Below the pieces are notes generated by a model. That model was given only the letters and a program-made list of their open reading frames with translations, did no database searches and was not told the DNA's origin. Position numbers and translations under genes: made by a program. A DNA stretch of 64,000 nt from Hamiltosporidium tvaerminnensis (lineage: Eukaryota; Microsporidia; Dubosqiidae), in assembly GCA_022605425.2 (NCBI GenBank), contig CM061254.1, positions 434,001 through 498,000 on the forward strand, written 5' to 3'. This document shows, piece after piece, positions 37,213 through 47,111 of the stretch (its first letter is position 1; each line of letters starts with the position of its first letter).

Positions 37213-37940
37213 CTTTATTTAAAAGTATCACATCTTTTTAAAACAGTGGCAAGTGTTATATTTGTTTTCATGACATTAACGCAGTTCTAGGTTTAACATA
37301 AATGACTGCTACCCCAACGCTCCATCGGTAACCCCTGCGATACCTACGTCCCAAAGCCTTTCATCTACCAGGTGTATAGAACCTGATTAATAGGCGAGGC
37401 AGTTGCCCGGAGTTCGTTAATGTCCGTTGCATGGAGTGTGATCGAAGGCCGAAGCCCCCCTGGGCTCCCCCAAGACTATGCAGCATTCCTACTTACTCTA
37501 CACTTTCTGAACCCCATAAATTCTAGCTAAGATATATTTCAGAGACTTACATAGGGTCCACCTAGACAGTGCAATGTCATACCAACAGGTATAACCTGCT
37601 ACTTAGCTCTCCCGGCTTTTAATGGGTTTGATTTTTATATCTCCCAGGCGCTAAGTCTTCTAATCCGAGTAAGCAAGGCTAGGCTTTCATGCTTTTACAT
37701 GGCAATTACCTACATGTTCAGCTGCGGTCTGCAATCTGGTTGCATTAAAAACTAAAAATAAATTTGTAGAAAAAGTTTCTCCATCTCTTAGACCTCTCCT
37801 CCTCATAACAACTCCCATGGAACAACCGAAGATGTAGTGTGGTTGTATTCCCACCAAAAATCCAAACAATGACCTCACACCAGTTTCACACACTCATTGC
37901 CAAGCAGAAAGTTTTTTATGTGGTTATCCTCCCTCCACCC
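37213..37940 (-). mobile_element. Repeat C, full copy 1 (SINE-like, about 730 bp)
   Basis: Relatively GC-rich element in AT-rich flanks, nearly identical to copies at 41785-42513, 58040-58478 and 59485-60211. Sense is taken as the minus strand because the truncated copy at 58 kb keeps the other end, which finishes in ATACTTTTAAATAAAG. The sense start is GTGGAGGGAGGATAACC. It is flanked by AATAAGTAATTTAA at 37199-37212 and 37941-37954, a possible 14-bp target duplication, although that string also recurs nearby. An open frame of 68 codons (37687-37893, minus) is only partly kept in other copies, so coding is doubtful. Confidence 0.8.
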
Positions 37941-38130
37941 AATAAGTAATTTAAATATTTAATTAATAATAAGTAATTTAATTTGTTTAATATAAATAAT
38001 AAAGTTGTATTTAATTAATAATAAGTAGTTTAATATAAATAAAAGAAAATAAAATAATAAAATCATGTATCCACCAATCACAATATAATATTTAATGCTA
38101 AATTCCTTAATACTTAACCCTATACCTTAC

Positions 38131-38264
38131 ATCACACATTCCCTATGAGAATAATTATACTCCCCCTCCTTAACAACACCTAACTATCTCTATACCCTAC
38201 ACCCTACATCACACATTCCCTATGACAATAGTTATACTCCCCCTCCTTAACAACACCCACACCA
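38131..38264 (-). repeat. Tandem duplication of the Pcf11 3' end, 77-bp period
   Basis: The last 18 or so codons of the Pcf11 frame (from ATCACACATTCCCTATGA at 38208 onward) recur with few changes from 38131, just after the stop in the sense direction. The offset is 77 bases. The downstream copy also contains the stop region, so it does not extend the protein. Confidence 0.75.
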
Positions 38265-39634
38265 TCCTTAAGTACCCACTCATCCTCCTCATCATCCCAC
38301 ACAACCTCAATCCTACACCCACACACACAACACAAAGGTGCTCTACCATCACACCGTACCTTAGCAATATTACCAATATAGTTACCTGTATAGTTACTAT
38401 CCATATTACTAGTAATATTACTAGAAATACTACCACCCATACTACCACCCATATTACCAATCACACTACCCATCAAACTACTTAGATGTAACTTACTAAT
38501 ACTTGTACACCACCCTTCTACACCACAATAGTACTCCCTACTCACACACTCTCTATCACTCATAGCCCTATTCTTTCTACTATGCTCTTCTAAATGTAAT
38601 CCAAATATATTTTTATCTTCTTCTTCACTACCAAACCTTAAACCACATATTTTACACTGTAAAGGTTTAAAGAGTATTGATATGTCAGAGTAAAGATTAC
38701 TTTTAATCTTCTTAGTGTCTCTTGTGTTATCTTTATTATTATCTTTAGTATCTCTTATATTATCTTTAGTATCTCTTATATTATCTCTTATATTATCTTT
38801 ATTATCTCTTATATTACCTTTATAATTAATATTTAATTTATCTTTATTATCTCTTGTAGTATCTCTTGTAGTATCTCTTGTATTATCTCTTATATTACTA
38901 TCTCTTATATTACTATCTCTTATATTACTATCTCTTATACTATAATTACCACCACCACTACTACCACTACTACAATACTTACTATAGTTATACTTCCTGT
39001 AGAAGTATTGATACTCATTTCTACTTACTAACCCATAGAAGTATAAAGGTATAGGAACAGGTAATAACACATGTGTATTACTAAGTATTTTAAGTATTTT
39101 AGAAATAAGAGTATCTCTTACAATACCATCTGTGGTAATTGGTATATTAGTATCTGTAGTATTTGGTATGGTATTATCTGTTATATTTATATTATCTTTA
39201 GTATATGTTATATTTATATTATCTTTAGTATCCGTAGTATTTATATTATCTTTAGTATCCGTAGTATTTATATTATTCATACTACTATCTCTTATACTAT
39301 CTCTACTACTATCTCTATTACCATCTCTTATACTAGTTCTACTACTATCTCTATTACCATCTCTTATACTATCTCTATTACTCTCCTCTTTATTATAAAT
39401 ACTCTCTATCTCATATAATATTTCTTTTTTTTTATTTAATATATCTTTATATTCAGTCTTATGGTTTATTAAATATAAAAGTACTTTTAAAGAGAGAAGA
39501 GTAGGTGTATTAAGAAGGGTATTAATTATTTCTTGGTGGTTGTTTTGTTGGTGGAGTGCTATGTCTATAAGAACTGTTTTTTTTATCTTTTCTGGTATTG
39601 AAGTGTCTGTGATTAGGTTTGTATATTCATCCAT
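38204..39634 (-). CDS. Pcf11-like pre-mRNA cleavage factor
   Basis: A 476-residue protein resembling Pcf11, the CF IA/CFII subunit that links the RNA polymerase II tail to 3'-end cleavage. Residues 1-60 are helical and could be a short CID remnant. The C-terminal half has the two Pcf11 zinc modules: CKICGLRF...H..EH (327-351) followed by SREYYCGVEGW, and CCVCG (435-439) followed by DDEEDEWVLKDGV and a CHREC end (470-474). The EDEWVLK string is highly typical of Pcf11. Residues 85-160 and 232-310 are expanded RDS/RDN/TKDNI repeats, and 385-425 is a Gly/Ser/Asn array; both are absent in normal Pcf11. CCCC and ACC lie just before the ATG. Its 3' end is tandemly duplicated downstream. Confidence 0.75.
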   Translation of the reverse strand: MDEYTNLITDTSIPEKIKKTVLIDIALHQQNNHQEIINTLLNTPTLLSLKVLLYLINHKTEYKDILNKKKEILYEIESIYNKEESNRDSIRDGNRDSSRTSIRDGNRDSSRDSIRDSSMNNINTTDTKDNINTTDTKDNINITYTKDNINITDNTIPNTTDTNIPITTDGIVRDTLISKILKILSNTHVLLPVPIPLYFYGLVSRNEYQYFYRKYNYSKYCSSGSSGGGNYSIRDSNIRDSNIRDSNIRDNTRDTTRDTTRDNKDKLNINYKGNIRDNKDNIRDNIRDTKDNIRDTKDNNKDNTRDTKKIKSNLYSDISILFKPLQCKICGLRFGSEEEDKNIFGLHLEEHSRKNRAMSDRECVSREYYCGVEGWCTSISKLHLSSLMGSVIGNMGGSMGGSISSNITSNMDSNYTGNYIGNIAKVRCDGRAPLCCVCGCRIEVVWDDEEDEWVLKDGVGVVKEGEYNYCHRECVM

Positions 39635-39747
39635 GGTAGTGTAGGGGTATATGGTGGAGGTATGTGGTGGAGGTATATGGTGGAGGTAGTAGGTATGGTA
39701 GTAGGTAGTGGGTATGGTAGTAGTGTTAGTGATAAGGATATATTAGA

Positions 39748-40880
39748 GGGTGTTAAGATAGTACTAAAGTTATAAGGGTGTTAGTAACAGTATAGATTAT
39801 TATAAGGGTGTTAGTAACTGTATAGATTATTATAAAGGTGTTAGTAACAGTATAGATTATTATAAAGGTGTTAGTAACTGTATAGATTATTATAAAGGTG
39901 TTAGTAACAGTATAGATTATTATAAGGGTGTTAATGACAGTATAGATTATTATAAGGGTGTTAGTAACAATATCATTATTATAAGGGTGTTAGTAACTGT
40001 ATAGATTATTATAAAGGTGTTTGTAACCGTATAGATTATTATAAGGGTGTTAGTAACTGTATAGATTATTATAAAGGTGTTAGTAACTGTATAGATTATT
40101 ATAAAGGTGTTTGTAACCGTATAGATTATTATAAGGGTGTTAGTAACTGTATAGATTATTATAAAGGTGTTAGTAACAGTATAGATTATTATAAGGGTGT
40201 TAGTAACTGTATAGATTATTATAAAGGTGTTAGTAACAGTATAGATTATTATAAGGGTGTTAGTAACAGTATAGATTATTATAAAGGTGTTAGTAACAGT
40301 ATAGATTATTATAAGGGTGTTAGTAACAGTATAGATAGTTATCAGGGTGTTGGTAACTGTATAGATTATTATAAGGGTGTTAGTAACCGTATACATTATT
40401 ATAAGGGTGTTAGTAACCGTATACATTATTATAAGGGTGTTAGTAACAGTATAGATGATTATAAGGGTGTTAGTAACAGTATAGATTATTATAAAGGTGT
40501 TAGTAACAATATAGATGGTTATCAGGGTGTTAGTAACAGTATAGATTATTATAAGGGTGTTAATGACAGTATAGATTATTATAAGGGTGTTAATGACAGT
40601 ATAGATTATTATAAGGGTGTTAGTGACAGTATAGATTATTATAAGGGTGTTAGTGACAATATTAAGGTTATAAGGGTGTTAATGACAATATTAATGGTTA
40701 TAAGGGTGTTAGTAACAGTATAGATTATTATAAGGGTGTTAGTAACAATATCATTATTATAAAGGTGTTAGTAACAGTATAGATTATTATAAGGGTGTTA
40801 GTGACAGTACTTATAGTAGGGTGTTAATAATAGTACTAATAGTAGGGTGTTAGTAACAATATGATTATTATAAGGGTGTA
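39748..40880. repeat. 30-bp minisatellite, about 37 units
   Basis: Head-to-tail array of a 30-base unit containing GGGTGTTAGTAACAGTATAG followed by ATTATTATAA. Variants include AAGG for AGGG, TTTGTAACC and a few shorter units near 39960, 40655-40760 and 40810-40850. It starts about 110 bases upstream of the Pcf11 ATG and ends before a short spacer to Med31. The unit length is a multiple of three, so a 158-codon minus-strand frame (39950-40426) stays open; it is a by-product and not a gene. Confidence 0.95.
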
Positions 40881-41224
40881 ACTAAACTATGTAATAAATA
40901 ACATAGTGTTATTATAAGACTTATAATATTTAAAAAAGATTTATAAAAAATAAAAAGAATATTTATATAACCTGTGTTAGATAAGTAATAAGAATAATGT
41001 TGCTAATGCCCCTATTACTAACATATTATCCCTTTATTCCTTATTACTTTTCCTTATTCTTAATTCTTATAAGTTTTATCCCTTTATTACTAACATATTA
41101 TCTCTTTATTCATAATTAATAACACCCTATTACTATTATTCCTCCTCTTTTACCTAACACATATTACTATACCCTATATCTATTCCTACCCCCTAACACA
41201 TATTAATATACCCTTATACCCTTC
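40881..41224. other. AT-rich spacer downstream of Med31
   Basis: No gene seen. Contains ATTACTAACATATTATC-type and TAACACATATTA-type short repeats. Confidence 0.6.
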
Positions 41225-41527
41225 TTACTCCTCCTCTTTATTCTTCCATATGTTGTATTGTTGGTCACCAATAAGAAAATACAAATTATCATCACTTAAT
41301 TTAAATCTAAAAGTTTCATCATTAACCAATTCTAATATAATAAGACATTGTGGATATATAAGACATTTACTGTATGGTTCATACATCCAATATTTTAAAT
41401 ATTTAAGATAATTTATAAAGTCTTGGTTGAAAAAGTAACCTGTTTGGTGTAAGTGTTGTAGGTATTGTGGGTTACATAGTGATTGTATGAATTCTAGATC
41501 TTTTTCAAATGTGTGTTTGTCATTCAT
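41225..41527 (-). CDS. Mediator subunit Med31 (Soh1)
   Basis: A 100-residue protein covering the whole Med31 core. The motif string is nearly canonical: FEKDLEFIQSLCNPQYLQ (8-25), then GYFFNQDFINYLKYLKYW (30-47), then YPQCLIILELVNDETFR and a final QQYNIW. Med31 belongs to the Mediator middle module and helps relay activator signals to RNA polymerase II. The length is typical of a compact Med31 with no extensions. The ATG follows ACCCAC closely. It lies between the 30-bp minisatellite and a microsatellite plus repeat-C copy, and is divergent from Vps45. Confidence 0.96.
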   Translation of the reverse strand: MNDKHTFEKDLEFIQSLCNPQYLQHLHQTGYFFNQDFINYLKYLKYWMYEPYSKCLIYPQCLIILELVNDETFRFKLSDDNLYFLIGDQQYNIWKNKEEE

Positions 41528-41529
41528 GT

Positions 41530-41532
41530 GGG
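41530..41532 (-). promoter_or_regulatory. CCC start-proximal motif of Med31
   Basis: On the minus strand ACCCACATG leads straight into the Med31 start, the usual microsporidian arrangement. Confidence 0.45.
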
Positions 41533-41574
41533 TAATATGTAGGGGGATATTAATATATTGTAGGGATATGTAGG

Positions 41575-41715
41575 GATATTAATATTAGTATATTAGTATA
41601 TTAGTATATTAGTATATTAGTATATTAGTATATTAGTATATTAGTATATTAGTATATTAGTATATTAGTATATTAGTATATTAGTATATTAGTATATTAG
41701 TATATTAGTATATTA
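41575..41715. repeat. 8-bp microsatellite (TTAGTATA)n
   Basis: About 17 perfect head-to-tail units of TTAGTATA, then degenerate forms to about 41760. It lies about 50 bases upstream of the Med31 start. Confidence 0.95.
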
Positions 41716-41784
41716 GATAATGGTATTAGTATAATGGTATATTAGATAATGGTATTGGATAATATGTAAGATATAAATTTTAAG

Positions 41785-42513
41785 TTTATTTAAAAGTATC
41801 ACATCTTTTTAAAATATTGGTAAGTGTTATATTTGTTTTTATGACATTAACGCAGTTCTAGGTTTAACATAAATAACTGCTACCCCAACACTCCATCGGT
41901 AACCCCTGCGATACCTACGTCCCAAAGCCTTTCATCTACCAGGTGTATAGAACCTAATTAATAGGCGAGGCAGTTGCCCGGAGTTCGTTAATGTCCGTTG
42001 CATAGAGTGTGATCGAAGGCAGAAGCCCCCCCTGGGCTCCCCCCAAGACTATGCAGCATTCCCACCTACTCTACACTTTCTGAACCCAATAAACTTCTAG
42101 CTAAGATATATTTCAGAGATTTACATGGGGTCCACCTAGACAGTGCAATGTCATACCAACAGGTATAACCTGTTACTTAGCTTTCTTGGCTTTAAATGGG
42201 TTTTATTTTTATATCTCCCAGGCGCTAAGTCTTCTAACCCGAGTGAGCAAGGCTAGGTTTCCATGCTTTTACATGGCAATTACCTACATGTTCAGCTGCG
42301 GTCTGCAATCTGGTTACATAAAAAATTACAAATAAATTCGTAGAAAAGGTTTCTCCATTTCTTAGACCTCTCCTCCTCATAACAACTCCCATGGAACAAC
42401 CGAAGATGTAGTGTGGTTGTATTCCCACCAAAAATTCAAACAATGATCTTCACACCAGTTTCACACACACATTGCCAAGCAGAAAGTTTTTTATGTGGTT
42501 ATCCTCCCTCCAC
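41785..42513 (-). mobile_element. Repeat C, full copy 2 (SINE-like)
   Basis: Full-length copy of the 729-bp element, closely similar to copy 1. It is flanked by AATTTTAAG at 41776-41784 and 42514-42522, a 9-bp apparent target duplication. Its ends coincide with copy 1 to within a few bases, which fixes the element boundaries. A 69-codon minus frame (42234-42443) overlaps the partly conserved frame of copy 1. Confidence 0.85.
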
Positions 42514-42594
42514 AATTTTAAGATATAAAAAAGATATAAAATATATTATTAGAGATTATAAAATATATTATTAAAGCTAAGAAGAAATACGAAA

Positions 42595-42830
42595 GATATA
42601 GAAATATAGAAATAAATAAATAGAAATAAAACTAAAGAAATATAGAAATAAATAAATAGAAATATAGAAATAAATAAATAGAAATAAAACTAAAGAAATA
42701 TAGAAATAAATAAATAGAAATATAGAAATAAATAAATAGAAATAAATATTTATTTGAAACACGTTTCAATAGAAATAAAACTATAGAAATATAGAAATAT
42801 AGAAATATCTCAAACACGTTTCACAAGAAA
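42595..42830. repeat. Degenerate tandem repeat upstream of Vps45
   Basis: Array of GAAATATAGAAATAAATAAATA-like units (A/G purine-rich on the plus strand). Two CAAACACGTTTCA strings interrupt the array near 42755 and 42812; each contains the palindrome AAACACGTTT-like core and could be a binding site, but this is a guess. Confidence 0.7.
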
Positions 42831-42867
42831 AATATAATAAAGAAATAAAGAAATAAAAACACAAGAA

Positions 42868-44382
42868 ATGACAATATTAGAGTTTAATGATAAAATAAAT
42901 ACAATTCTGTGTAAGGGACAAGGGTTAAAATCTATTTTGTTTGATTTAGAGTCTTCAAAGATAATAAGTAATATGGTACCTTATTCTGTATTTTTAGAGA
43001 ATAATTTTTTTTTATTTGAGTATATTGGTTCTGATGACAGAAGTGTAGTGAGGGGTGTGTGTTGTGTAGTGGTAATAAGAAATGTGTCTGTAAATTTACT
43101 TTTTAAGGAAATAAAAAAACCGTTATATGATGAATATATAATAATATTTACTAATAAAATTGGAGAAAGAGTATTAGAGGAATTAGCTGATAATGATAGG
43201 TTTGGAGTTGTTAAGGAGGTGTATGAGATATATATGGATGTGTTTTATCAGGATGTGGGGATGTATACGGTTATGCCTGTGAAGTATGGTGGTGATTGTA
43301 TTGAGAGGTGTGTGGATGGAATTTACAGTTTTTTGGTGCATTTAAATGTAAAACCGAGTATACGTGTTATTGAGGGAAGAGAGACAGTAAAAATTATAGG
43401 AGAAACTTTAAAACGAAGGTTTGGAGGTGAGGAGTATAAAAATGGAGGTGAGTTGGTTATTGTTGATAGGGGATGTGATATGATAACTCCTCTGTTGTAC
43501 AATTGGAGGTACCAGGGAATGATATATGAGCATTTGGAATACAAAGATGGATTGGTACAGTTTAAAGACAAATTTATTTCGGTTTTTGACGATTCATTTT
43601 TTATAAAAAACAGATTTCTGGATATAAACAGTGTTGGAGAAAATATAAAACGACAAGTTAAAGAAGTAGAAAAAAATAAAAAAATAAAAAATAATGAAGA
43701 TGTCTGTAATTTAGAAGAAAAGAGTAAAATAGTAGAAATAGCTGAGAACCATTTACTGATATACAATTATTTAGCAAAAGAATGTTTAGAAAATAAAGAA
43801 TTATCTGAATTAGAATTGAATATAATTAAAAATAATAAAATTACTATTAAAGAAATAAGTAATATTTGTAATAATAAATGTGTAAATTTTAGAAAACGAA
43901 TCAAAATTTTACTGATTTATTTGATAAAAAATGATTTTGATTTTCTTAGAAACTCATATCAAGATAATTTGTTTTCATCTAAAGTTGTACAGATGTTTCC
44001 AGAATTTATACAAATTATTAAAAGATTTGGAGAAAAATATATTTATGGAGATTGTAGTGATAAGAATGGTATTATTAAAACTAAAAAATACTTACCAGTA
44101 TTTTTAAATGAATATGATGTTAAATTGGATTATGTACCTGGATTTTATACTTTTTTAGAATCAGTCATTAAAAAAAACTTAAAAGAAAAATATTTTCCAT
44201 ATATTTTAAAATCTACTAAAGAATACAAATATACTATTATTTATTTCAATGGAGGTCTTACTTATGAAGAATATAGAATTTTTAATGAATTTTGTAATAA
44301 AAATACAAAATTAGGAAATAAAATGTTTTTATTGTGTGATAAAATAATAGGATATAACGATATATTTATAAATATTATTTAA
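42868..44382 (+). CDS. Sec1/Munc18-family protein, Vps45-like
   Basis: A 504-residue SM protein, which binds syntaxin-type SNAREs and supports vesicle fusion. The order fits the family: domain 1 with ILFDLESSKIISNMVPYS and FLFEYIGSDDR (23-58), an IKKPLYDEYIIIFTN string (82-96), then the family signature VDRGCDMITPLLYNWRYQGM (199-218), a Lys-rich variable helical region (250-370) and a C-terminal IIYFNGGLTYEE string. The N-terminal wording fits Vps45 (trans-Golgi to endosome) best, better than Sec1, Sly1 or Vps33, and the length is short but normal for microsporidia. The last 23 or so codons are duplicated downstream (77-bp period). No CCC is seen at the start; the leader is A-rich. Confidence 0.8.
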   Translation: MTILEFNDKINTILCKGQGLKSILFDLESSKIISNMVPYSVFLENNFFLFEYIGSDDRSVVRGVCCVVVIRNVSVNLLFKEIKKPLYDEYIIIFTNKIGERVLEELADNDRFGVVKEVYEIYMDVFYQDVGMYTVMPVKYGGDCIERCVDGIYSFLVHLNVKPSIRVIEGRETVKIIGETLKRRFGGEEYKNGGELVIVDRGCDMITPLLYNWRYQGMIYEHLEYKDGLVQFKDKFISVFDDSFFIKNRFLDINSVGENIKRQVKEVEKNKKIKNNEDVCNLEEKSKIVEIAENHLLIYNYLAKECLENKELSELELNIIKNNKITIKEISNICNNKCVNFRKRIKILLIYLIKNDFDFLRNSYQDNLFSSKVVQMFPEFIQIIKRFGEKYIYGDCSDKNGIIKTKKYLPVFLNEYDVKLDYVPGFYTFLESVIKKNLKEKYFPYILKSTKEYKYTIIYFNGGLTYEEYRIFNEFCNKNTKLGNKMFLLCDKIIGYNDIFINII

Positions 44383-44466
44383 TAGAAATAGGAAATAAAA
44401 TGTTTTTATTGTGTGATAAAATAATAGGATATAACGATATATTTATAAATATAATTTAATAGAAAT
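44313..44466 (+). repeat. Tandem duplication of the Vps45 3' end, 77-bp period
   Basis: AGGAAATAAAATGTTTTTAT begins at 44313 inside the gene and again at 44390 just after the stop. The 77-base units are almost identical, including the stop codon. A third, partial unit starts near 44467. Confidence 0.9.
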
Positions 44467-44695
44467 AAGAAATAAAATGTTTTTATCTTTTATCTTTATC
44501 TTTTATTTAGTTTATTTGGTCTTAAATAGATAATTTAATAAAATACTGGATTTACTGAGATTTAAGAACTTTAATTTAATATTCAAACATAATATTTTAT
44601 GAAAAATACGATTTTTATTCGAAAATAAATTTACAGGAAAAATATAATTTAATAATTAAATACAATTTAATAGAAAAAATACATTTATTAGATTA
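44467..44695. other. AT-rich convergent spacer
   Basis: Spacer between the convergent Vps45 and membrane-protein genes. No gene seen. Confidence 0.6.
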
Positions 44696-45232
44696 CTATA
44701 TCTCATTAAGTAATAATGCATCTTCTTTAGGTATAGAATACTTATTTAATAACTCTAAATTAATACGATTATTTCTATTATTTACTTCTACAACAATCTT
44801 AATAATAATAACTATTGTAATAAGACAGAAGAATACAACAAATCCTAAAATCCAAAATATATACAAACCAGATCTATCCTTACTTTGTTTATCCTTACTA
44901 TCTCTTGTGTCTCTATCTATATCTTTGGTGTCTCTATCTTTGTTTTTATTTTTTATGTCTCTTTCACTTGTCTCATTTTTTTTTCCTTTCTTATTCATCG
45001 GTTCTACTTCATAATAGTGTTTATTTGTTGGTCTTCTATTTACATCTTTATTATTTCTTCTATCATTTTTATAATCTCTAATAGTATTTTCTTCTGAAAT
45101 ATTTGGCGCATTTCTTTTATTCCTACCAATATTTCTATTTATATCTTTATCTATATTTCTATTTCTATAATTGTTAGGTTCTTTACATATTATTGTGGTA
45201 ATAAAGAAGAATAGAATATAATTTATTGTCAT
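44696..45232 (-). CDS. Type I membrane protein with charged ectodomain
   Basis: A 178-residue protein of unknown function. Residues 1-16 form a signal-peptide-like hydrophobic start ending in Cys-Lys. Residues 17-120 are Asn/Arg/Asp/Lys-rich low complexity with RNIDKDINRN and DRDTKDIDRDTRD-type repeats. Residues 122-148 are a strong transmembrane segment (GLYIFWILGFVVFFCLI...), followed by a roughly 30-residue tail ending in a DALLLNEI string that has an acidic-dileucine-like look. The topology suggests a surface or endomembrane protein with the repeats outside. Convergent with Vps45 and codirectional with Sec12. No homologue recognised. Confidence 0.7.
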   Translation of the reverse strand: MTINYILFFFITTIICKEPNNYRNRNIDKDINRNIGRNKRNAPNISEENTIRDYKNDRRNNKDVNRRPTNKHYYEVEPMNKKGKKNETSERDIKNKNKDRDTKDIDRDTRDSKDKQSKDRSGLYIFWILGFVVFFCLITIVIIIKIVVEVNNRNNRINLELLNKYSIPKEDALLLNEI

Positions 45233-45956
45233 GTTTGTTTATAAACAAATAAAAATGTATTTTTATTGTTTTTTTTTCTTAAGATCTTGTTTTTTAAGAT
45301 TTAAACAATCAAACAAAAATATTTTGAAAATATATATTAGATTATTATTAGATAAAGACTATAATATTTAGAACTTATAATTAATATATTATTAGATCTT
45401 TAAATGAATATAGTATTTGATAAGAAATACATTATTAGATTTTTTAATGGATATAATATTAATTTTTTAAGGAATATATTATTTGATAAGAAATATAATA
45501 TAGTATTAGATAAGAAATATAATATAGGATCTTATAATGAATATATATTAATTTTTTAAGGAATATATTATTTGATAAGAAATATAATATTAGATCTTTT
45601 AATGAATATAATATTAGATAAGGAATATAATATTAGATAAATAATATATTATTAGAAAAGAAATATTTTATTGAAATTAAATTTAGATTTTAACAATAAA
45701 TTTATATTTTTAGTATAATTTTATTATTTAGATTATTAGAAAAGAAATATTTAATAAATGATAAATTAAAAGACTTGAATAGTAATGAAAAACAGAAATA
45801 AAAAATCTTATAAGTAATCCAAACCTATGAAATGATACAAATCTATGAAAAGATAAACCTAAGAAATAATACAAACCCGCAAAGTAATACAAATCTATCA
45901 AATAATACAAACCTTTGAAATAATACAAATTTATAAAAAGATAAAACTTTAAGACT
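45233..45956. other. AT-rich spacer with short degenerate repeats
   Basis: From about 45400 to 45640 there are repeated GATAAGAAATATAATAT-like and TTAGATCTTTTAATGAATA-like units. From 45790 to 45930 there are AAATAATACAAACC-like units. No gene seen. Confidence 0.65.
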
Positions 45957-47111
45957 TTAATCTTTATATCTTACAAGTCCCAGTATTATAGCTATAATAG
46001 CAAAAAGCAAAACAAGAGTCCACCATTCAAACTTATCGATTTTCTTTCTATCTATGGCACCATAGAAAGTACAGAAATAAACAAATCCTTCATTATAATC
46101 TACTCCAGTTATAGGTACATCTGTAACTCTTCTTTTAATAATAAACACATTATCTCTAAAAACGTGGATGTATCCATCTCCTGTTCCAACGGAAACGTGT
46201 TTTTTATTGACATTTATACAGGTAATTTTAGATATTTTAAAAATATATTCTTGATTACTTTTATCGATGAAATGAAGAGTAGAATTTATTCCTTTCAAAT
46301 AAAAAACTAAAAGTTTGTTGCGTCGATTGTAAAATATTTCTTTGATTTCATCAGAATATTCTCTTTTAACATTTTGAAATATAAAAGTGTATTTATGGTT
46401 AATTAACAATATTTTGTGTATTTTGTTATATGTTATAAAATATGTGGAAAAGTCTTGTTTTATGATGGAATCGTTGTTTTCTTTTCTAAATTTAATGTAT
46501 TTATTGTTTTTGAATGTTGAATATATGAATTCGTCGGATGTATTTTTTTTAGGGGAATTTGGATGGTTGGTTGGTTTTTTGATGAGATATTTTAGTCTTT
46601 TGAGTGCGGTTGGGTCTGAGGTGGGGTTTGAGAAGCCGTAGACTTGGGTGTCTGTTTGAATGAACATGTAACAATTAAAGAAAACGTGGGTGATTTTAAT
46701 TTTTAACTTGGAAAGTATTTCAAATTTGTTAGTTGAAAATGAAAGTAAATAAAAATAATCTGTGCCGTATGTGGCAATGTATAGCATGTCGTTGGTTTTG
46801 CTGTAAAGTCTTTTTTCAATTTCAGTTTCCTCCAATTCTACTTTTGGCTCAGACTGTTGTATTTTTCTTTCTTCTTCCACAAACGAAATCGTATCTTCTT
46901 GTAACTCGTCACGTATTTCGGTCGGATCGTAGATTTTTAAGTTTATAAGAAGATCAGAAGATTCAAAATATGAAATGTCTTCGTATGTCGTACTGTCAAG
47001 AACAATTATACCGTTACTTTTACCAAAACGTGTGTCTCCACCACCACCACACGCAAAAACTTTTCCTTTGTAGAATTTTAAATTAAAAAGTGGAAATACT
47101 GGTGCCTGCAT
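45957..47111 (-). CDS. Sec12-like Sar1 guanine-nucleotide exchange factor
   Basis: A 384-residue protein of the Sec12/PREB type, the ER-membrane WD40 factor that loads Sar1 with GTP to start COPII coat assembly. Early in the propeller it has ACGGGGDTRFGKSNGIIVLD (20-39), matching the Sec12 glycine-rich loop that binds the potassium ion used in catalysis. Repeated beta-rich stretches follow and a late blade reads HVSVGTGDGYIHVF. A single C-terminal membrane segment (WWTLVLLFAIIAIILGLV) ends with a four-residue tail, so there is almost no lumenal part. The open frame extends 17 codons further upstream but begins at TTG after a stop; the first ATG (47111) is taken as the start and sits just before the first strand. 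Confidence 0.72.
   Translation of the reverse strand: MQAPVFPLFNLKFYKGKVFACGGGGDTRFGKSNGIIVLDSTTYEDISYFESSDLLINLKIYDPTEIRDELQEDTISFVEEERKIQQSEPKVELEETEIEKRLYSKTNDMLYIATYGTDYFYLLSFSTNKFEILSKLKIKITHVFFNCYMFIQTDTQVYGFSNPTSDPTALKRLKYLIKKPTNHPNSPKKNTSDEFIYSTFKNNKYIKFRKENNDSIIKQDFSTYFITYNKIHKILLINHKYTFIFQNVKREYSDEIKEIFYNRRNKLLVFYLKGINSTLHFIDKSNQEYIFKISKITCINVNKKHVSVGTGDGYIHVFRDNVFIIKRRVTDVPITGVDYNEGFVYFCTFYGAIDRKKIDKFEWWTLVLLFAIIAIILGLVRYKD

Noticed and set aside
37687-37893. 68-codon frame inside repeat C, also seen at 42234-42443
   Set aside because: The two best copies share it, but copy 4 has a stop in it, copy 3 lacks the region and the C-terminal ends differ. No evidence of protein selection.
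39950-40426. 158-codon minus-strand frame of repeated YTVTNTLIII units
   Set aside because: It is the translation of the 30-bp minisatellite, open only because the unit is a multiple of three. It breaks where unit length varies.
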